DNA from: Siderastrea siderea
Lineage: Eukaryota; Cnidaria; Anthozoa; Scleractinia; Rhizangiidae
Assembly: GCA_964030785.1 (NCBI GenBank)
Contig: OZ034967.1
Location: 68,733,713-68,797,712 of the forward strand
DNA length: 64,000 bases
Direction of reading: 5' to 3'
In this document: in pieces, positions 37,057-48,905 of the stretch
Position numbering within the stretch: the first letter of the stretch is position 1
Layout: every line of letters starts with the position of its first letter
Notes under the pieces: model-generated
The model's input: only the letters and a program-made list of their open reading frames with translations
Told to the model about the DNA's origin: nothing
Databases searched by the model: none
Program-made: the position numbers and the translations under genes

Positions 37057-38182
37057 TACCCTGCGAGCAGTGGTTACCGGCGAACGAGAGGACGAGGAGG
37101 AACCACTGCAAGCTTGCAACCGTTTAGAGCCCTCCCCAACTCTGGATGAATAAAGTAACTCACAACCGGGAAAACGAGTTTCAAACCGGTTTGACGCATT
37201 CGCTGATGCTTAGGACTGCTGTGATTCACTTGCCCATTATTCAAGGCTCTTGTTGGTTATCGTACGAGTCAAGCAAAAGTTATCCAAACAGATAGAAGTG
37301 CTGGTCAAGCTTATTCGCCGGTATTTTACTTCATTACAGAGCGCATTCTTCACGCGCTAAATTATAAATGCGACGACCGGACTCGCTCTGCAGAGCCGGT
37401 AGGGATGCTAAAGCGAAAGCTTCAAAGCCTTCGATGCCCAAGAACAACACTTCGATTTTTTCCATAAACTAATCCTTGGAATTGCAGAAAAGGAGAAGAA
37501 ATATTACAAGGCCTGCGAAAAGAAACTTTTAAAAATCAGTTCTGCTAGTGATGCAGTCCGCTCAGCTATCTTCTGTATCTTCAGTAAGTTTTGTTTTCAT
37601 CAATTAATTCGTGAATATTTATTAAATTGAAATGAATATCCATCCTGTGCGCTTATAACAAAGAAAATAAAAGCTATTAATAAAATGCTTTTTTTTGTAT
37701 CTGAAAGGAATGTGAAATGTTCTCGCTTTATGTAATGCTAATTTTCAAATCCTTCAAGATCGATACGATCCTAGATTCGCTTGTAAATACAAATGAGAAA
37801 TAATTTTCTACGAGCGCTCGCTGAATATTTTGCGAAGTGCGGAGGAGGCTTGCATTAATACGAACATAAACATTCCTTGATTTCTTGGTCACTAAAAAGC
37901 CGCCAAAATGCTAAATAATCGAAAGCCCTTTTACTGGCACAAAAAATCGATAATAGGGAAGAAATTTCAGCAGCTTCAGGCTACAACTTACATTTTTACC
38001 AGTTGAACTGTTGGCCTTATGTCGCGCGTTCGTCCAGGACGCGTGTTTGCTCTGATTAGCCAAAATTCGACAGCACAGACAATGGGCACTCCGTCACTCG
38101 CGCATGCTCGATGGAAATCCAAACGGTTGCTTGCAGTGGTTCCTCGCCCTCTCGTTCGCCGGGAACCGCTGCTAGCAGGGTA
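37057..38182. mobile_element. MULE-like TIR element with perfect 9-bp TSD
   Basis: TSD GGTTATGCC at 37048-37056 and 38183-38191. The ends begin TACCCTGCGAGCAGTGGTTA, with inverted similarity extending about 60 bp through GGCGAACGAGAGG and AACCACTGCAAGC. Interior of about 1 kb has no transposase frame. A signal-peptide-like start on the - strand (at 37111) is only the TIR being read as coding. Confidence 0.8.
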
Positions 38183-39767
38183 GGTTATGCCGTGACAAAT
38201 ATATGTTTAGCTGCTCGCTTAAATAAAGATTTCTTAAAAAAATAGGAATTGTTGTTAGGTATTTTGTTGAGACAGGGATAAAACACCTGGTGATCAAAGC
38301 AGGGAACCTCTTACCATCAAGATTGTATTTGATTTAGAAGGGTCGTTGGACTGTTTAAGTCTTATCGAGTTTGCAGACTTTCTAAGAGTGGCTGGCTGTT
38401 AGGTTCTAGAATGCTCCTTCATCGGCCCATTTGGTTAATTCCTCATATTTTACCCAAAGATTCCCTTTGGGAAATGTTCTCAAAAATCACATTAAAAAGT
38501 TCGAGCGATGTTTTAATTTTCAGAAATTCACAAAAAATTAAAAGCCAGCGGCCAATGTGCTGTTTTTCGCCTGATCAAATACCCAAAATTAGGTGTGAGG
38601 GCGAAGCATCGTTAGGGCATTAAAATAAATTTAATTAATGTCAAACGTGGCATGAATTAGGAACATCTACTCTTATGCAGGTTTCACTTTCAATACAATT
38701 TAAATCTGTTAATACAGAGATTTTGCGAGCCATTCTGAAAACACCTCTATAGAGTCCTGATAATGGCAGCAAAATGTAAGTGAAGTTTAACGGCATTAAA
38801 ATGGTCCTGGTACCTCGTTTTGCGATAATTTTGATTTACAGCCAGAAGGTATCATTATTAAATATTTTCCATGCCAAGTTTCAAGGTCAAACGCGCCAAG
38901 CTTCCCTGTGAGAAAATCGAACGTTTTATGTCATGCGTTCAGCCCAAATCACTCAAGGTCTTTTAACTTAGGTTAATCAGCTTCAACTGCGCCGATAAAA
39001 TTCTAACAATAACTTAAATCTTGGCAATTTTCCCTTGAACTTGAAAAATGTACCCACTGGCAAGCAAAAAAAAAAAACGTATTCGGGTGTTTTAAACGAT
39101 CGAAAGAGTCAAGCAAAAGATATCATTTGGCTCATTTGAGCTGAAACTCTCATTTGAGCTGAAACTCCCTCCAGTGTAAGTACCGTCGGCTTGTATTCGC
39201 ATTAGGTGAGTTTGTCAACAAGCGTAACGTTTATATAGCAGGAAGGTGATCAAAATGAAATGTCAGTGTTATAAAGGTAGTGACGATTTTAAATCAGATT
39301 CCGCCTATATAATTACAAAACTAAAAGAAAATCTAAAAGGAAATCCAAACAAATGTACAGCCTTTTTAAAAACGCTTATTATATTTCTAAGGAGTCACAA
39401 GAAACATACCCAAAAGACGAAGATCTACCTCCATGCCACACCACAGTAGCTTTCACAATCCCAGGTTTTCTCTTATGAGCATAAGGGCCTTTTGAATCTA
39501 TTTTCTTGTAGCGCGCATATTCAGTATACTGAAATCCATAATAAGTCCTGTGAGGTCAAGTGTTGAAAGTGTTTGATCTTTGATACAAATAAATCACGCA
39601 CCCCCCCCCCCCTCCCGTAGCGCATTATAGCCTGGCCGCGCGCACACCGCTCCTGCGAAATTGTGTACATTTCGCTTCATTTCGCACGTGAACACATGAA
39701 GAAGCACTTTCAGATATGCTGTTTGCTTTGCCGTGATTGTTTCTCGTGTTCCAATGGCTCTTTGTAG

Positions 39768-39946
39768 CTATAGTACATTACTCAGTAACGGTACCCCTTG
39801 CGGGCAGTCTCGTGATTATCCTGGTCAGCTGGAATGCGTGGCGCTCAAAGACTGTACTAATGATGTAATCGGTCACTTAGCGAGTTTTAAACTCAGCAAT
39901 GATGAAGGAGTGGGAACTGAAATGAAGTTGCTGTTAGCCAGAGCCG
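39768..39946 (+). CDS. candidate exon with CLIP-like Cys spacing
   Basis: Open block between acceptor GGCTCTTTGTAG and donor GCCG|GTAAGT. It reads NGTPCGQSRDYPGQLECVAL, then KDC and a charged tail. The G-x-C-V-x-L-x-x-C spacing resembles CLIP-type disulphide domains, but only weakly. Downstream, copies of another exon family follow in the palindrome, and the phase-1 donor fits copy B (43240). Could be the 5' exon of a small secreted-protein gene now scrambled by duplication. Confidence 0.35.
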
Positions 39947-40366
39947 GTAAGTACCTTTTCAAAAACGAAAACCCATTTTGTGATGTTTTGAAAAACAAAT
40001 GCTTTCAGGGGTTTTCTCTTTGGAAGAAAAGCATTATGCCCTGAGCATTTGCTCACGCCATAGAGCCGAATTTAGAATCCGCTGGAGGACAAGAAAACCC
40101 TTTGTGCAGTTACTTTGCGCAGTTCATAAGTTGCCGATAAAGAAGGGATAATAACTATGATGATAAAGCACCGAGTGCAACTTAAACGTCTTTTATATTA
40201 TAGGTCAAACATTTAGCCAAAGGTAATAAAGGTTTATTTTTCAAAACAAAGTGAATGTTTTTGTCATAGCCAATAGTCAAATTATGTCAGAAAAAATCAC
40301 TCAACTCCTACATCTATATTTTTCTGTGGTAAATCATTGTTTCAATCTATTCGCAGCTTTATTATA

Positions 40367-40826
40367 CACTCTTTTTTATATATCGATATATAAGAACGTC
40401 AATTTTTTTAGCTGAGGCTGAACCGAAACCAAATGTTCTTATTTTTTTTGGCGATTTGAGCCTGAAAACGTTCTTAACAATGTTCTTAAGATTAATTGTA
40501 TAGTATTTCAGCAAATCATAGTTCTGAATGAAAGAAAGAACAAATAGGTCAAGTTCTACCAATTTCGTAAAAGTTGTACGTGTTTCATGTGTTTGCTTCA
40601 TTAAAATTCTAGTTTTTGAGGCTCAAATAGGCTGTAAAGTACTCCGACCAAATTATTACGCTCTAGTTTATTCTCACACATCTAATATTGTACAAATATG
40701 AAGACAACGTAAAGGTGTTCTTAACAAAAACTTAGCCTGGGTATGTTCTTAACAAGTTCTTAAAATTTTGGCCAATACCAGCCTCGACGTTCTTATAAAA
40801 AAGGATCTTATATAAAAAAAAGAGTG
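40367..40826. mobile_element. Tc1/mariner-type MITE (left arm only)
   Basis: Ends CACTCTTTTTTATATA and TATATAAAAAAAAGAGTG, flanked by TA on both sides. The matching site in the right arm (about 46880) lacks the insert and keeps one TA, so this arm shows the filled site and the other the empty one. Confidence 0.75.
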
Positions 40827-40892
40827 TAATTCTTTGTCTGTACAAACTAAACGGGACTTTCAAAAAGCGATAATGTGCTTTTCTTTTTATAG

Positions 40893-41108
40893 GAAAAAAT
40901 ATACGCCAACGTTTCTCTTAACCATTTTCACGGCTTAGTGTTAAAAATTAGTGTTTCAGTGTTAGAGAAAAACTAAAAATTTGGATATGAAATGTTGGTG
41001 AACAACCGAGTAGCTGGGTATCGTGTGGTGCATATTGCTCCAAAGCGTAAAGGCTGTCCCTACATTTTGAAGTCGGCTTTCCGTTCTCTTTATGCAGACC
41101 TAAACTGA
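40893..41108 (+). pseudogene. exon-family copy A (internal stop)
   Basis: After acceptor CTTTTTATAG the frame reads YANVSLNHFHGLVLK, then a stop where copy B has Trp, then KFGYEMLVNNRVAG and KRKGCPYI. Protein-level similarity to copy B on both sides of the stop indicates a decayed coding exon. Confidence 0.5.
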
Positions 41109-41249
41109 ACGACTGAATATTATTTAAATAAATGTTTAGGCTTGAAGTGACTGTTCTTCCGTTCCTTTAAGCAACGCTCTATAACAAATCAGTACTTTTC
41201 CCCATGATGCTCATTTAGTCTTCGAGTGCACAGAATAAAGCCCAGAAAT

Positions 41250-42565
41250 ATTAACCTCTTACTAACTGAACTCGAGGGCCGTACTGGGAAATATTGGCCC
41301 GAGGTCATGGCGGTACGGAACTCGCTGCGCTCGGTCCGTACAAAAACGACCGAGGGCCAATATTCCCCAATACGGTCCCGAGCAAGTGAAGTCAGTAAAT
41401 AAAGTAGTTTATCATATGGCATCATTTTTCGTACGAAACAAAACTTTCCGGTAGTTCATTCAAGTCAATTTCCGGCGCGATGTCAAGGAAAGAAGCCAGC
41501 AATTTTAACTGGCTTTCGAATCAGTTTGACGATCGTCGCTGTCGATTGGCAAAAACTTGCGTGGCTCGTGAATGAAAACTGCTCTGCTTCTACTATATGT
41601 GTCAGTTTTTCGTCGTCCTCTACAACACAAGATAGTTTTATTTGAAAATGCTACTTCGTTCTGGGCGGAGACAATTCGGGAAAAAGAAGAATAATGAAAA
41701 CGCCGAGATAAAATCTCACAAACTTGCTTCTCAAACTGGAAATTGTGGCAGCGTGTTTGTCTGTAATGTGAACAAAGGAACACTCGAACTTAATTAAGGA
41801 AACTGGAAATTATCTCTCAATCAAATACTGCAAGTTGTTTGCCAGTGGCTTTATGGAGAACTTTGTGGATGCTGAGAGCAAATTTTCGTCGCACCTAACA
41901 AAGTTGTTTTTAGCGCGAGCTACAGCAAGAGGGGACTTGTGAGCAAGCTAAAATTATGTTTAAGGATGTCCACTACAAGAGCAAAAATCAAGCTGAGGAA
42001 TCAAGGAACACTGTTAGTTTAACACATGTACGTGTAGCTTTAATTTGTTCTTGTAAAAAGCGCTGACTGAAGCGATGACCAGTATTAAACTAGACAAGAA
42101 CGTGATCGTTTCCTTTCGATTTACAGTTGCCGATGAAAGCCATTTGCTAGTTGTTTTGCAGTTTTCATTTTTTTCGCCGCTAGATTTTCATGGAGAAAGG
42201 TACTCTTTTGGTAATGCTGAATTTTAATAATTATTGTTAGCCGATTTACTTTACATCTTATAGTCTATAGCCGTACAAAAAAAATCATAATAATACTAAT
42301 TAACACACACAGTCCGCTGAAGAACGTTGGCCATAATATTTGATTCATTGCTGGCGAGTCTTTTCCTTATACCAAAATGTCGGTAAAGTTAATTGAACAG
42401 CGGTTTTTCTAAACAGACGTGTTTACCTCGTTCATTTGTTTTGAACCAGCTGCAAACCTTTCCTTGCTGTCGATCGGCAAAAAGATGATCTCCTTGCGTT
42501 TTCGCAGTCTGAATTTGCAAGAGCGGGAGCAGAACACTGGATTTAGGCTGGAGAAATGCTTGCCA
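41250..42565. mobile_element. ~1.3-kb insertion in left arm
   Basis: Absent from the partner position in the right arm (about 46440). The first 150 bp (41255-41405) is itself a foldback: GGGCCGTACTGGGAAATATT pairs with an inverted near-copy ending at about 41385. The outer ends carry TCTTACTAA and TTAGTAAGA-like words, but a TIR is not convincing. Boundaries are approximate. Confidence 0.5.
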
Positions 42566-43239
42566 TATAATAAGTAAGACCACTCTTTATAAGAATAAGG
42601 GCGTCATATATCGTTCACAGGAGTTTCGGTAGACAGGTGTCGCAAAAACATTTTTATTAGCTTTTTTCCGGTTTAAAAGTGAAAAAAGTTGTCACTGGTG
42701 TTTAGCAAAGTTTCTCGGTATTCAAATCCATGCATGGCCATCTGAAGATAAGGTTTTCTTCTCAGTTTATTAACATGAAGAGGCAAATATTTGCCTCCGT
42801 CGTGTTTACAGAGTGAAAAGCAACGTTGTGACTGTCTAAAACGGAGCTTATCGTTTTTTTTATGAGTTCTTTACAAACTTTGCTACATCTTTTGAATTAA
42901 GGAAACGAGAATACTACAGCTATGACTAGCCCAAAAAAAGCTGATCAATAAACAAGGGATAATAACGATGAAAACAAAAGCACCCAGCGCAACGTAATCG
43001 TCTTTCATTTGATAGGAAAAGCATTTAGCCACAGCCAGGTAATAAAGTTCATTGATCAAAACATTGTGAATGTTTTTTCTTATAGGCAACGGTAAAATTG
43101 TGTCCTAAAATATAAATTCTCACATAGTGTTTTCTGTAAATCATTATTTTAATCTATGTGCCGCTGTATTATTACCAGTATTTTTGTCTGTACAGACGGA
43201 AAACACACACACAGAGATAACTTGTTTTTCTTTTTAAAG

Positions 43240-43460
43240 GAAAAACACGCGCCAATGTTTCTCTTAATAAGTTTCACGCCTTAGTGTTCAAATGGATTGT
43301 TGCTATGGAAAACTGGAAATTGGGATACGAAATGTGGGTGAATGACCGAGTAGCTAGACATCCTGTGGTGCTAATTGCCCTAAAGCGTGAAAGGTGTCGC
43401 TACATTAATTTTCAATTCGACTTCCCGTTGTTTTTGTGCAGACCTAAACTAAGCTACTGA
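43240..43460 (+). CDS. exon-family copy B (open frame)
   Basis: From acceptor CTTTTTAAAG the phase-1 frame runs about 73 codons to TGA at 43458: ANVSLNKFHALVFKW, then NWKLGYEMWVNDRVARHP and a Cys/Arg-rich end. AATAAA follows at about 43471, so this may be a terminal exon. It is the only copy of four that remains open. Function unknown. No start codon or signal peptide is seen here, so 5' exons must lie elsewhere or be lost. Confidence 0.45.
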
Positions 43461-43614
43461 ATACTATTAAAATAAATGTTTGAGCTTTAAGTTTGCTGAT
43501 GTCAGTGAGACAAAAAAAGGCAAACATATGTACATCATCCATAACTTGACTTACTGGGCGTTTCAATCGAAAGTTATCGAGTCTACGTGTATTCTGTTCA
43601 TTGATCTGTTTAAC

Positions 43615-43875
43615 CAGGGCCTAGTTGTTCAAAGGGTGGTTAACTTTATCCACTGGACAAATCACTATCTAGCAGACAAAATGTATTGGTTGGATTGCAT
43701 TTTATCCGCTGGATAGTGATTTATCCGGTGGATAATGATATCCAACCTTTGAACAACTGAGGCAAGATAAATCGCTATCCAGCGGATAAATATTACCAAA
43801 ACAAAGCACACTTTCCACTGGTTAGGGATTTATCCGGTGGATAGAGTTATCCACTCTTTGAACAATTGGGCCCTG
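43615..43875. mobile_element. 261-bp MITE with TATCC/GGATA internal repeats
   Basis: TIR starts CAGGGCCTAGTTGTTCAAAG, with its inverted near-copy at the right end. Interior is built from repeated TATCCNCTGGATA-like palindromes. Missing from the right arm at about 45415, where the flanks join as CAACTAGGCTTTTAAC. Confidence 0.75.
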
Positions 43876-43990
43876 GCTTTTAACTGAAACAGTCGCATAA
43901 AACAACATAAGCTATCCAGTTTCCACTGGCGGTTCTACTACAAATTGTTATGCAGTACATTGAGGAACGAGACCTTAAAACCTACAAACA

Positions 43991-45299
43991 CACGCTATGT
44001 TAAAAGTGTAAATTACCTTTGGCCGGCAAATGTTTTACATATAAAATGAAAGGTGATCAAGTTGCACTTTTTGCTTTGTTATCATAATTATTATTCCCCC
44101 CTGCTCATCAGCAACGTGTAGGCTTCTTTTGAAAATTTGCATGATCTTTTCCTTATTTAACTGCCTTGGCAAAATTCTAAGAAACTCTTTTTTAGAAGCT
44201 CAGTTGCTAGTAAAAAATCACATTATGGGCCATAATTCAGTGAGCACGAAGCAAATATCCGCCGCTTATTAACAAAATTAAAAGAAAACCTTACCATCAG
44301 CTGGTCAAGCAAAGATCTGAGCAATAAGAAGTTTAGACTTTGCTTAACGCTAATGACAACTAATTTTTGCTTTCCAACAGAACAAGAACAGATGTTATTG
44401 CGACACCTGTCTCCGCGTAACTTCTCCGGTCGATGAGTGGTCCAGTTATTCTTTATATCATGGTGGTGTCAGAGACCTGGACTTCATTTTTGCAATCGAA
44501 AAATGACCATTAAAGATAAAACAATAATGTCTAGTAGAACGCTACTTGAAGGAACACAAGAACAGTCACAGAGTTTTTAATTTCACTCTCGCTAAATGTC
44601 AGCTTATTGCCTGAGTCTAAAAGCTCGATTTACAAACACCGCTAAATTGGACTTTGTTTTCCTTCTTATGTCATAAATTAGGCTAATAATCCTTACTTGC
44701 ATCTTTCAATTAGCACGTTTCTGACAAGGTTCAGTCCATTTCTGCTAACACACTGAGAAGAAAAGGTAAGAAGATATTTGCCTTCTTAACACTTTTATTG
44801 TTGACTTATACGTAGTTATACCACCTTGTCTTGTACTTTAGATGTAAATATTGGTCACGCAGTACAACAAACCTTTACCAACGGGAGAAATCGGGCCGAA
44901 AAATTGCAACACGTAAACTGCAACATGCAATAGTCTTAGGGTTAGTTTTCGTTTTGTTAGGTTGAGCGGTCTCGTATGTATTTGATCTTTCGAAAAACAA
45001 CTGTTTAGGTTCTTGTTTTCGTTGTTAACAGGAACCGACGAAAACAAGTAGTTGTCTGGTGTGTCGCAAACCAGTTGCGCTCGTAAGTTAGCAAAATTGT
45101 TGCTTTGTGAAATGTAGAGCTGTAGGGTGACTAGGCGTGTACTCTGTAGGATTGTATTGTTCGCATTTTCGTCAATCCCCCTGGTGAACTCTCTGCAAGG
45201 GGTTTGTCCGTTACCATGTTGCAAAGGAGTCGATTTCAGTCGTTTTTGTGTACATGAGTGAAGGTGTGGTCCACGTAACGTAACCAAAGTCATAGCGTT
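43991..45299. repeat. spacer of the palindrome with a third, diverged unit
   Basis: 44000-44450 is similar, in direct orientation, to 45960-46440 of the right arm (shared AATTACCTTTGG-like and TTATTGCGACACCTGTCT). The remainder (44840-45293) holds a 151-codon - strand frame of low confidence, with a short stretch (NGQTPC) recalling the exon at 39768-39946. Confidence 0.5.
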
Positions 45300-45565
45300 T
45301 GTTTGTAAGTTTTGAGGGCTCGTTCCTCAATGTGCTCAATTTCTGGTAGAACCGCCAGTGGAAACGGGATAGCTTATGTTGTTTTATGCGACTGCTTCAG
45401 TTAAAAGCCTAGTTGAACAGATCAATGAATACACGTAGGTTTTATTACTTTCGATTAAAAGGTCCAGTAAGTTAACTTTTGGATGATCTACATATGTTTG
45501 CCTTTTTTTGTTTCACTGCCATCTGCTAACTTAAAGTTCAAACATTTATTTTAATAGTATTCCGT

Positions 45566-45777
45566 AGCTTAGTTTAGGTCTGCACAAAAACAACGGGAAG
45601 TCGAATTGAAAATTAATGTAGCGACACCTTTCACGCTTTAGGGCAATTAGCACCACAGGATGTCTAGCTACTCGGTCATTCACCCACATTTCGTATCCCA
45701 ATTTCCAGTTTTCCATAGCAGCAATCCAACACTAAGGCGTCAAACGTATTAAGAGAAACATTAGCATGTGTGTTTCC
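45566..45777 (-). pseudogene. exon-family copy D (frameshift)
   Basis: - strand reading after CTTTTTAAG gives THANVSLNTFDALVL. A short deletion relative to copy B then shifts the frame, and the nucleotide match to copy B continues nearly unchanged. Stop reached at 45676. Confidence 0.5.
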
Positions 45778-46599
45778 CTTAAAAAGAAAAACAAGTTTAA
45801 TATCTCTGTGCGTGTGTGTGTTCCGGCTGTACAGACAAAAATACTGGTAATAATACAGCGGCACATAGCTTAAAATAATGATTTACCGAAAACACTATGT
45901 GAAAATGGATATTTTCGGACACAATTTTACCGTTGCCTATAAGAAAAAACATTCACAATGTTTTGATCAATGAACTTTTATTACCTGGCTGTGGCTAAAT
46001 GCTTTTCCTATCAAATGAAAGACGATTACGTTGCGCTGAGTCCTCTTTTTTCATCGTGATTATCCCTTGTTTATTGATCAGCTATTTTTGGGCTAGTCAT
46101 ATCTGTAGTATTCTCGTTTCCTTGATAGAAAAGATGTAGCAAAGTTTGTAAAGAACTCACAAAACAAAAAGATAAGCTCCGTTTTAGACAATGTTGCTTT
46201 TCAGTCTGTAAACACGACGGAGGCAAATATTTGCCTCTTCATATTAACAAACCGAGAAGAAAACCTTATCGTCAGATGGCCATGCATGGATCTGAATACT
46301 GAGAAAGAATAAGACGGTTTAAACTTTGCTAAACGCCAGTGACAACTTTTTTCACTTTCAAACCGGATAAAAAGCTAATAAAACTGTTATTGCGACACCT
46401 GTCTACAAAACTCCTGTGATCGATATATGACGCCCTCATTCTTAAATAGTGGTCTTATATGTTTGGGCGTTATTATGTTCACTCGAAGACTAAATAAGCA
46501 TCATGGCTAAAAGTAATGATTCGTAATAGAGCGTTGCTTAAACGGAAGAACAGTTACTTCAAGCCTAAACATTTATTTAAAATAATATTCAGTCGCTCA

Positions 46600-46813
46600 G
46601 GTTAGGTCTGCATAGAGAGAATGGGAAGTCGACTTCAAAACGTAGGGACAGCCTTTACGGTTTTGAGCAATTTGCACCACAGGATACCCTGCTACTCGGT
46701 TGTTCACCAACATTTGATATCCAAATTTCTAGTTTTCTTTCTAACACTGAAACACTCCTTTTGAACACTAAGGCGTAAAAATGATTAAGAGATACGTTGG
46801 CGTATATTTTTTC
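46600..46813 (-). pseudogene. exon-family copy E (frameshift)
   Basis: - strand reading after CTTTTTATAG gives YANVSLNHFYALVFKRSVSV. The frame then departs from that of copies A and B (reads WISNVGEQ instead of GYEMLVN). Closest to copy A at nucleotide level, as expected for arm partners. Confidence 0.5.
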
Positions 46814-48507
46814 CTATAAAAAGAAATGCACATTATCGCTTTTTGCGAGTCCCGTTCAGTTTGTACAGACAAATGAATTATGACAAAGCTACTAATAGAC
46901 TGAAACAATGACTTACAACAGAAAAATATAGATGTAGGAGTTGAGTGATTTTTTCTGACATAATTTGACTGTTGGCTGTGAGAAAAACATTCACTATGTT
47001 TTGAAAAATGAACCTTCATGAAGTTGTCGCGGAAGTCCTGAACGAATTAAAGGAACTGTGTCGACGGCAAAAGAGAACTCGTAATAGCCTTTGACAACCA
47101 CTTTAAAAATTGTAAGTTTCACTTGGGACATCTTTTTCGTGTACCCCAGGTGTACGTCGTTGAAATGGAAGCCTACACATAGCTTGTTTCACTGCAACGC
47201 ACTGTTTGAAACCAAATGAAACTGGTTTAGAATGACAAAGCGCAGGCCAAGGGCAAAGCTCTATCTGTCTAGAGTTCGATTCTGTTCGACAGGGCTCGTA
47301 ATTTACGGTCGCGAATGTGCAATTTGCGACTGGTTCGAAGACATTTGTTCCTAAAAAGAATAACTTAGGAGCAAATTTGCTCCTTCAACTTTATGCAAAT
47401 TTTCATAATAAATACATTTTCTGCTCCTTGTTAGACCAAATTTACTCCTAAAATTTTGTACCCAGGAGCAGAATTGCTCCTGGAAAAAAATTTAATTTCG
47501 AGGCCTGCTATTCGATTAAAGAAAGCTAAAGAAGTGTTCGATTTTCGAACGTTCGATTGTGTTAGATTGCCAAAATGTCTGGGTGAGTTCGATTATGTTC
47601 GATTGCCGAACCCAATCCAAATTAGTCCAACGACTGAAGTTCGATTACCGAACGTTCGATTGACTGCGTCGGGCTTTATAACACTGAAATTTTGATCACC
47701 TTCCTGCTATGTAAACGTTACGTTACTACAGCTCTTGACATCCTGACCTCTCTCGAGAGATTATTGCCTGTATGAATGCCATCCAATCGTTTGTTTACAT
47801 GACATTGACAGTGCTCTTGAAATGACCGCAAGTGATTTCACGCGAGCAGGCAGCCATCCGAGCTGCTTAAACTTATAAAGTATTTCACGATCTTGTGTTT
47901 AACGAATGGAAATGCGAAACTGAAAAAAAAAACGGCAATTGGCTGAAAGTTCGGAAACCTCTTCGGTTTGAAATGTCAGCAGCGCTTGTTGACAAATTCA
48001 CCTAAGGCGAATACAAGCCGACGGTATTTACACTGGAGGGAGTTTCAGCTCTTTAAAACTTCCGAATATTTTTTTCTACTTGCTAGTGGGTAAATTTTTC
48101 AAGTTCAATGGCAAATTGCCAAGATTTAAGTTATTGTTAGAATTTTATCGGCGCAGTTGAAGCTGATTAACCTAAGTTCATCTAAGTTCGTGATTTGAGC
48201 CGAACGCATGACATAAAACGTTCGATTTTCTTACAGGGAAGCTGAAACTTGGCATAGAAAATATTCAATAATGATACCTTCTGGCTGTAAAGTAAAATTA
48301 TCGCAAAAGGAGGTACCAGGACCATTTTATTGCCGTTAAACTTCACCTACATTTTGCCGCGATTATCAGCACTCTATAGAGGTGTTTTCAGAATGGCTCG
48401 CAAAATCTCAGTATTAACAGACTTAAATCGGTTTTGAAAGTGAAACATGCGTAAGAGTAGTTGTTCCTAATTCATGCCACGTTTGACATCAATCAAATTT
48501 ATTTTAA

Positions 48508-48905
48508 AGGGGCAGTGTCACGGGGATTTTCCTCGCGTTTCGTCAAAACTTCGCTAGAAATGAGATTAAATGCCTTCACTCACACACAAAATGCTCCTAG
48601 AACATCAAGAGGAAGATGTCAAGTGGATTTTTGCAAGAAGTGCAAGCCATAATAAGTTTTCAATGATTTTTGCAAGATACAAGCACAGAATTTGAAAACG
48701 TTCGCCAGACGTTTTCAAGTTGTAATCCATTTCCATCTTGGCCATCCGTGGCCAAAGACACTTAGTAATAGCTTCACTGAATTAGTATGGTGTCTGAACA
48801 AGAAAATGACCAATATTTTTAGGCTCTCATATATGTTAATGTTACTACTGGCTTTTCAGTGGGGTCTAACGCGAGCAAAATCCTCTTGATATATCTACTG
48901 CCCCT
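48508..48905. mobile_element. 398-bp piggyBac-type MITE (right arm only)
   Basis: Ends AGGGGCAGT and ACTGCCCCT flanked by TTAA (48504-48507 and 48906-48909). The left-arm counterpart (38620-38623) has one TTAA and no insert. A related fragment lies at about 59790-59960. Confidence 0.85.

Larger units (their letters stand above)
38385..43990 (+). repeat. left arm of giant imperfect inverted repeat
   Basis: Successive blocks reappear in inverse order and orientation at 45300-49160. Pairs: 38395-38595 with 48910-49145; 38640-39250 with 47690-48500; 40200-41230 with 46450-47020; 42570-43490 with 45540-46440; 43500-43620 with 45420-45540; 43880-43980 with 45300-45400. Identity within blocks is high by eye. 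Extra sequence in this arm: 40367-40826, about 41250-42565, and 43615-43875. The 39260-40200 block has no partner. Confidence 0.85.

Noticed and set aside
36812..37111. signal-peptide-like - strand frame MQWFLLVLSFAG
   Set aside because: The hydrophobic start is the TIR of the 37057-38182 element; the rest lacks splice support.
44838..45293. 151-codon - strand frame in the palindrome spacer
   Set aside because: Only a six-residue resemblance to the exon at 39768; composition not convincingly coding.
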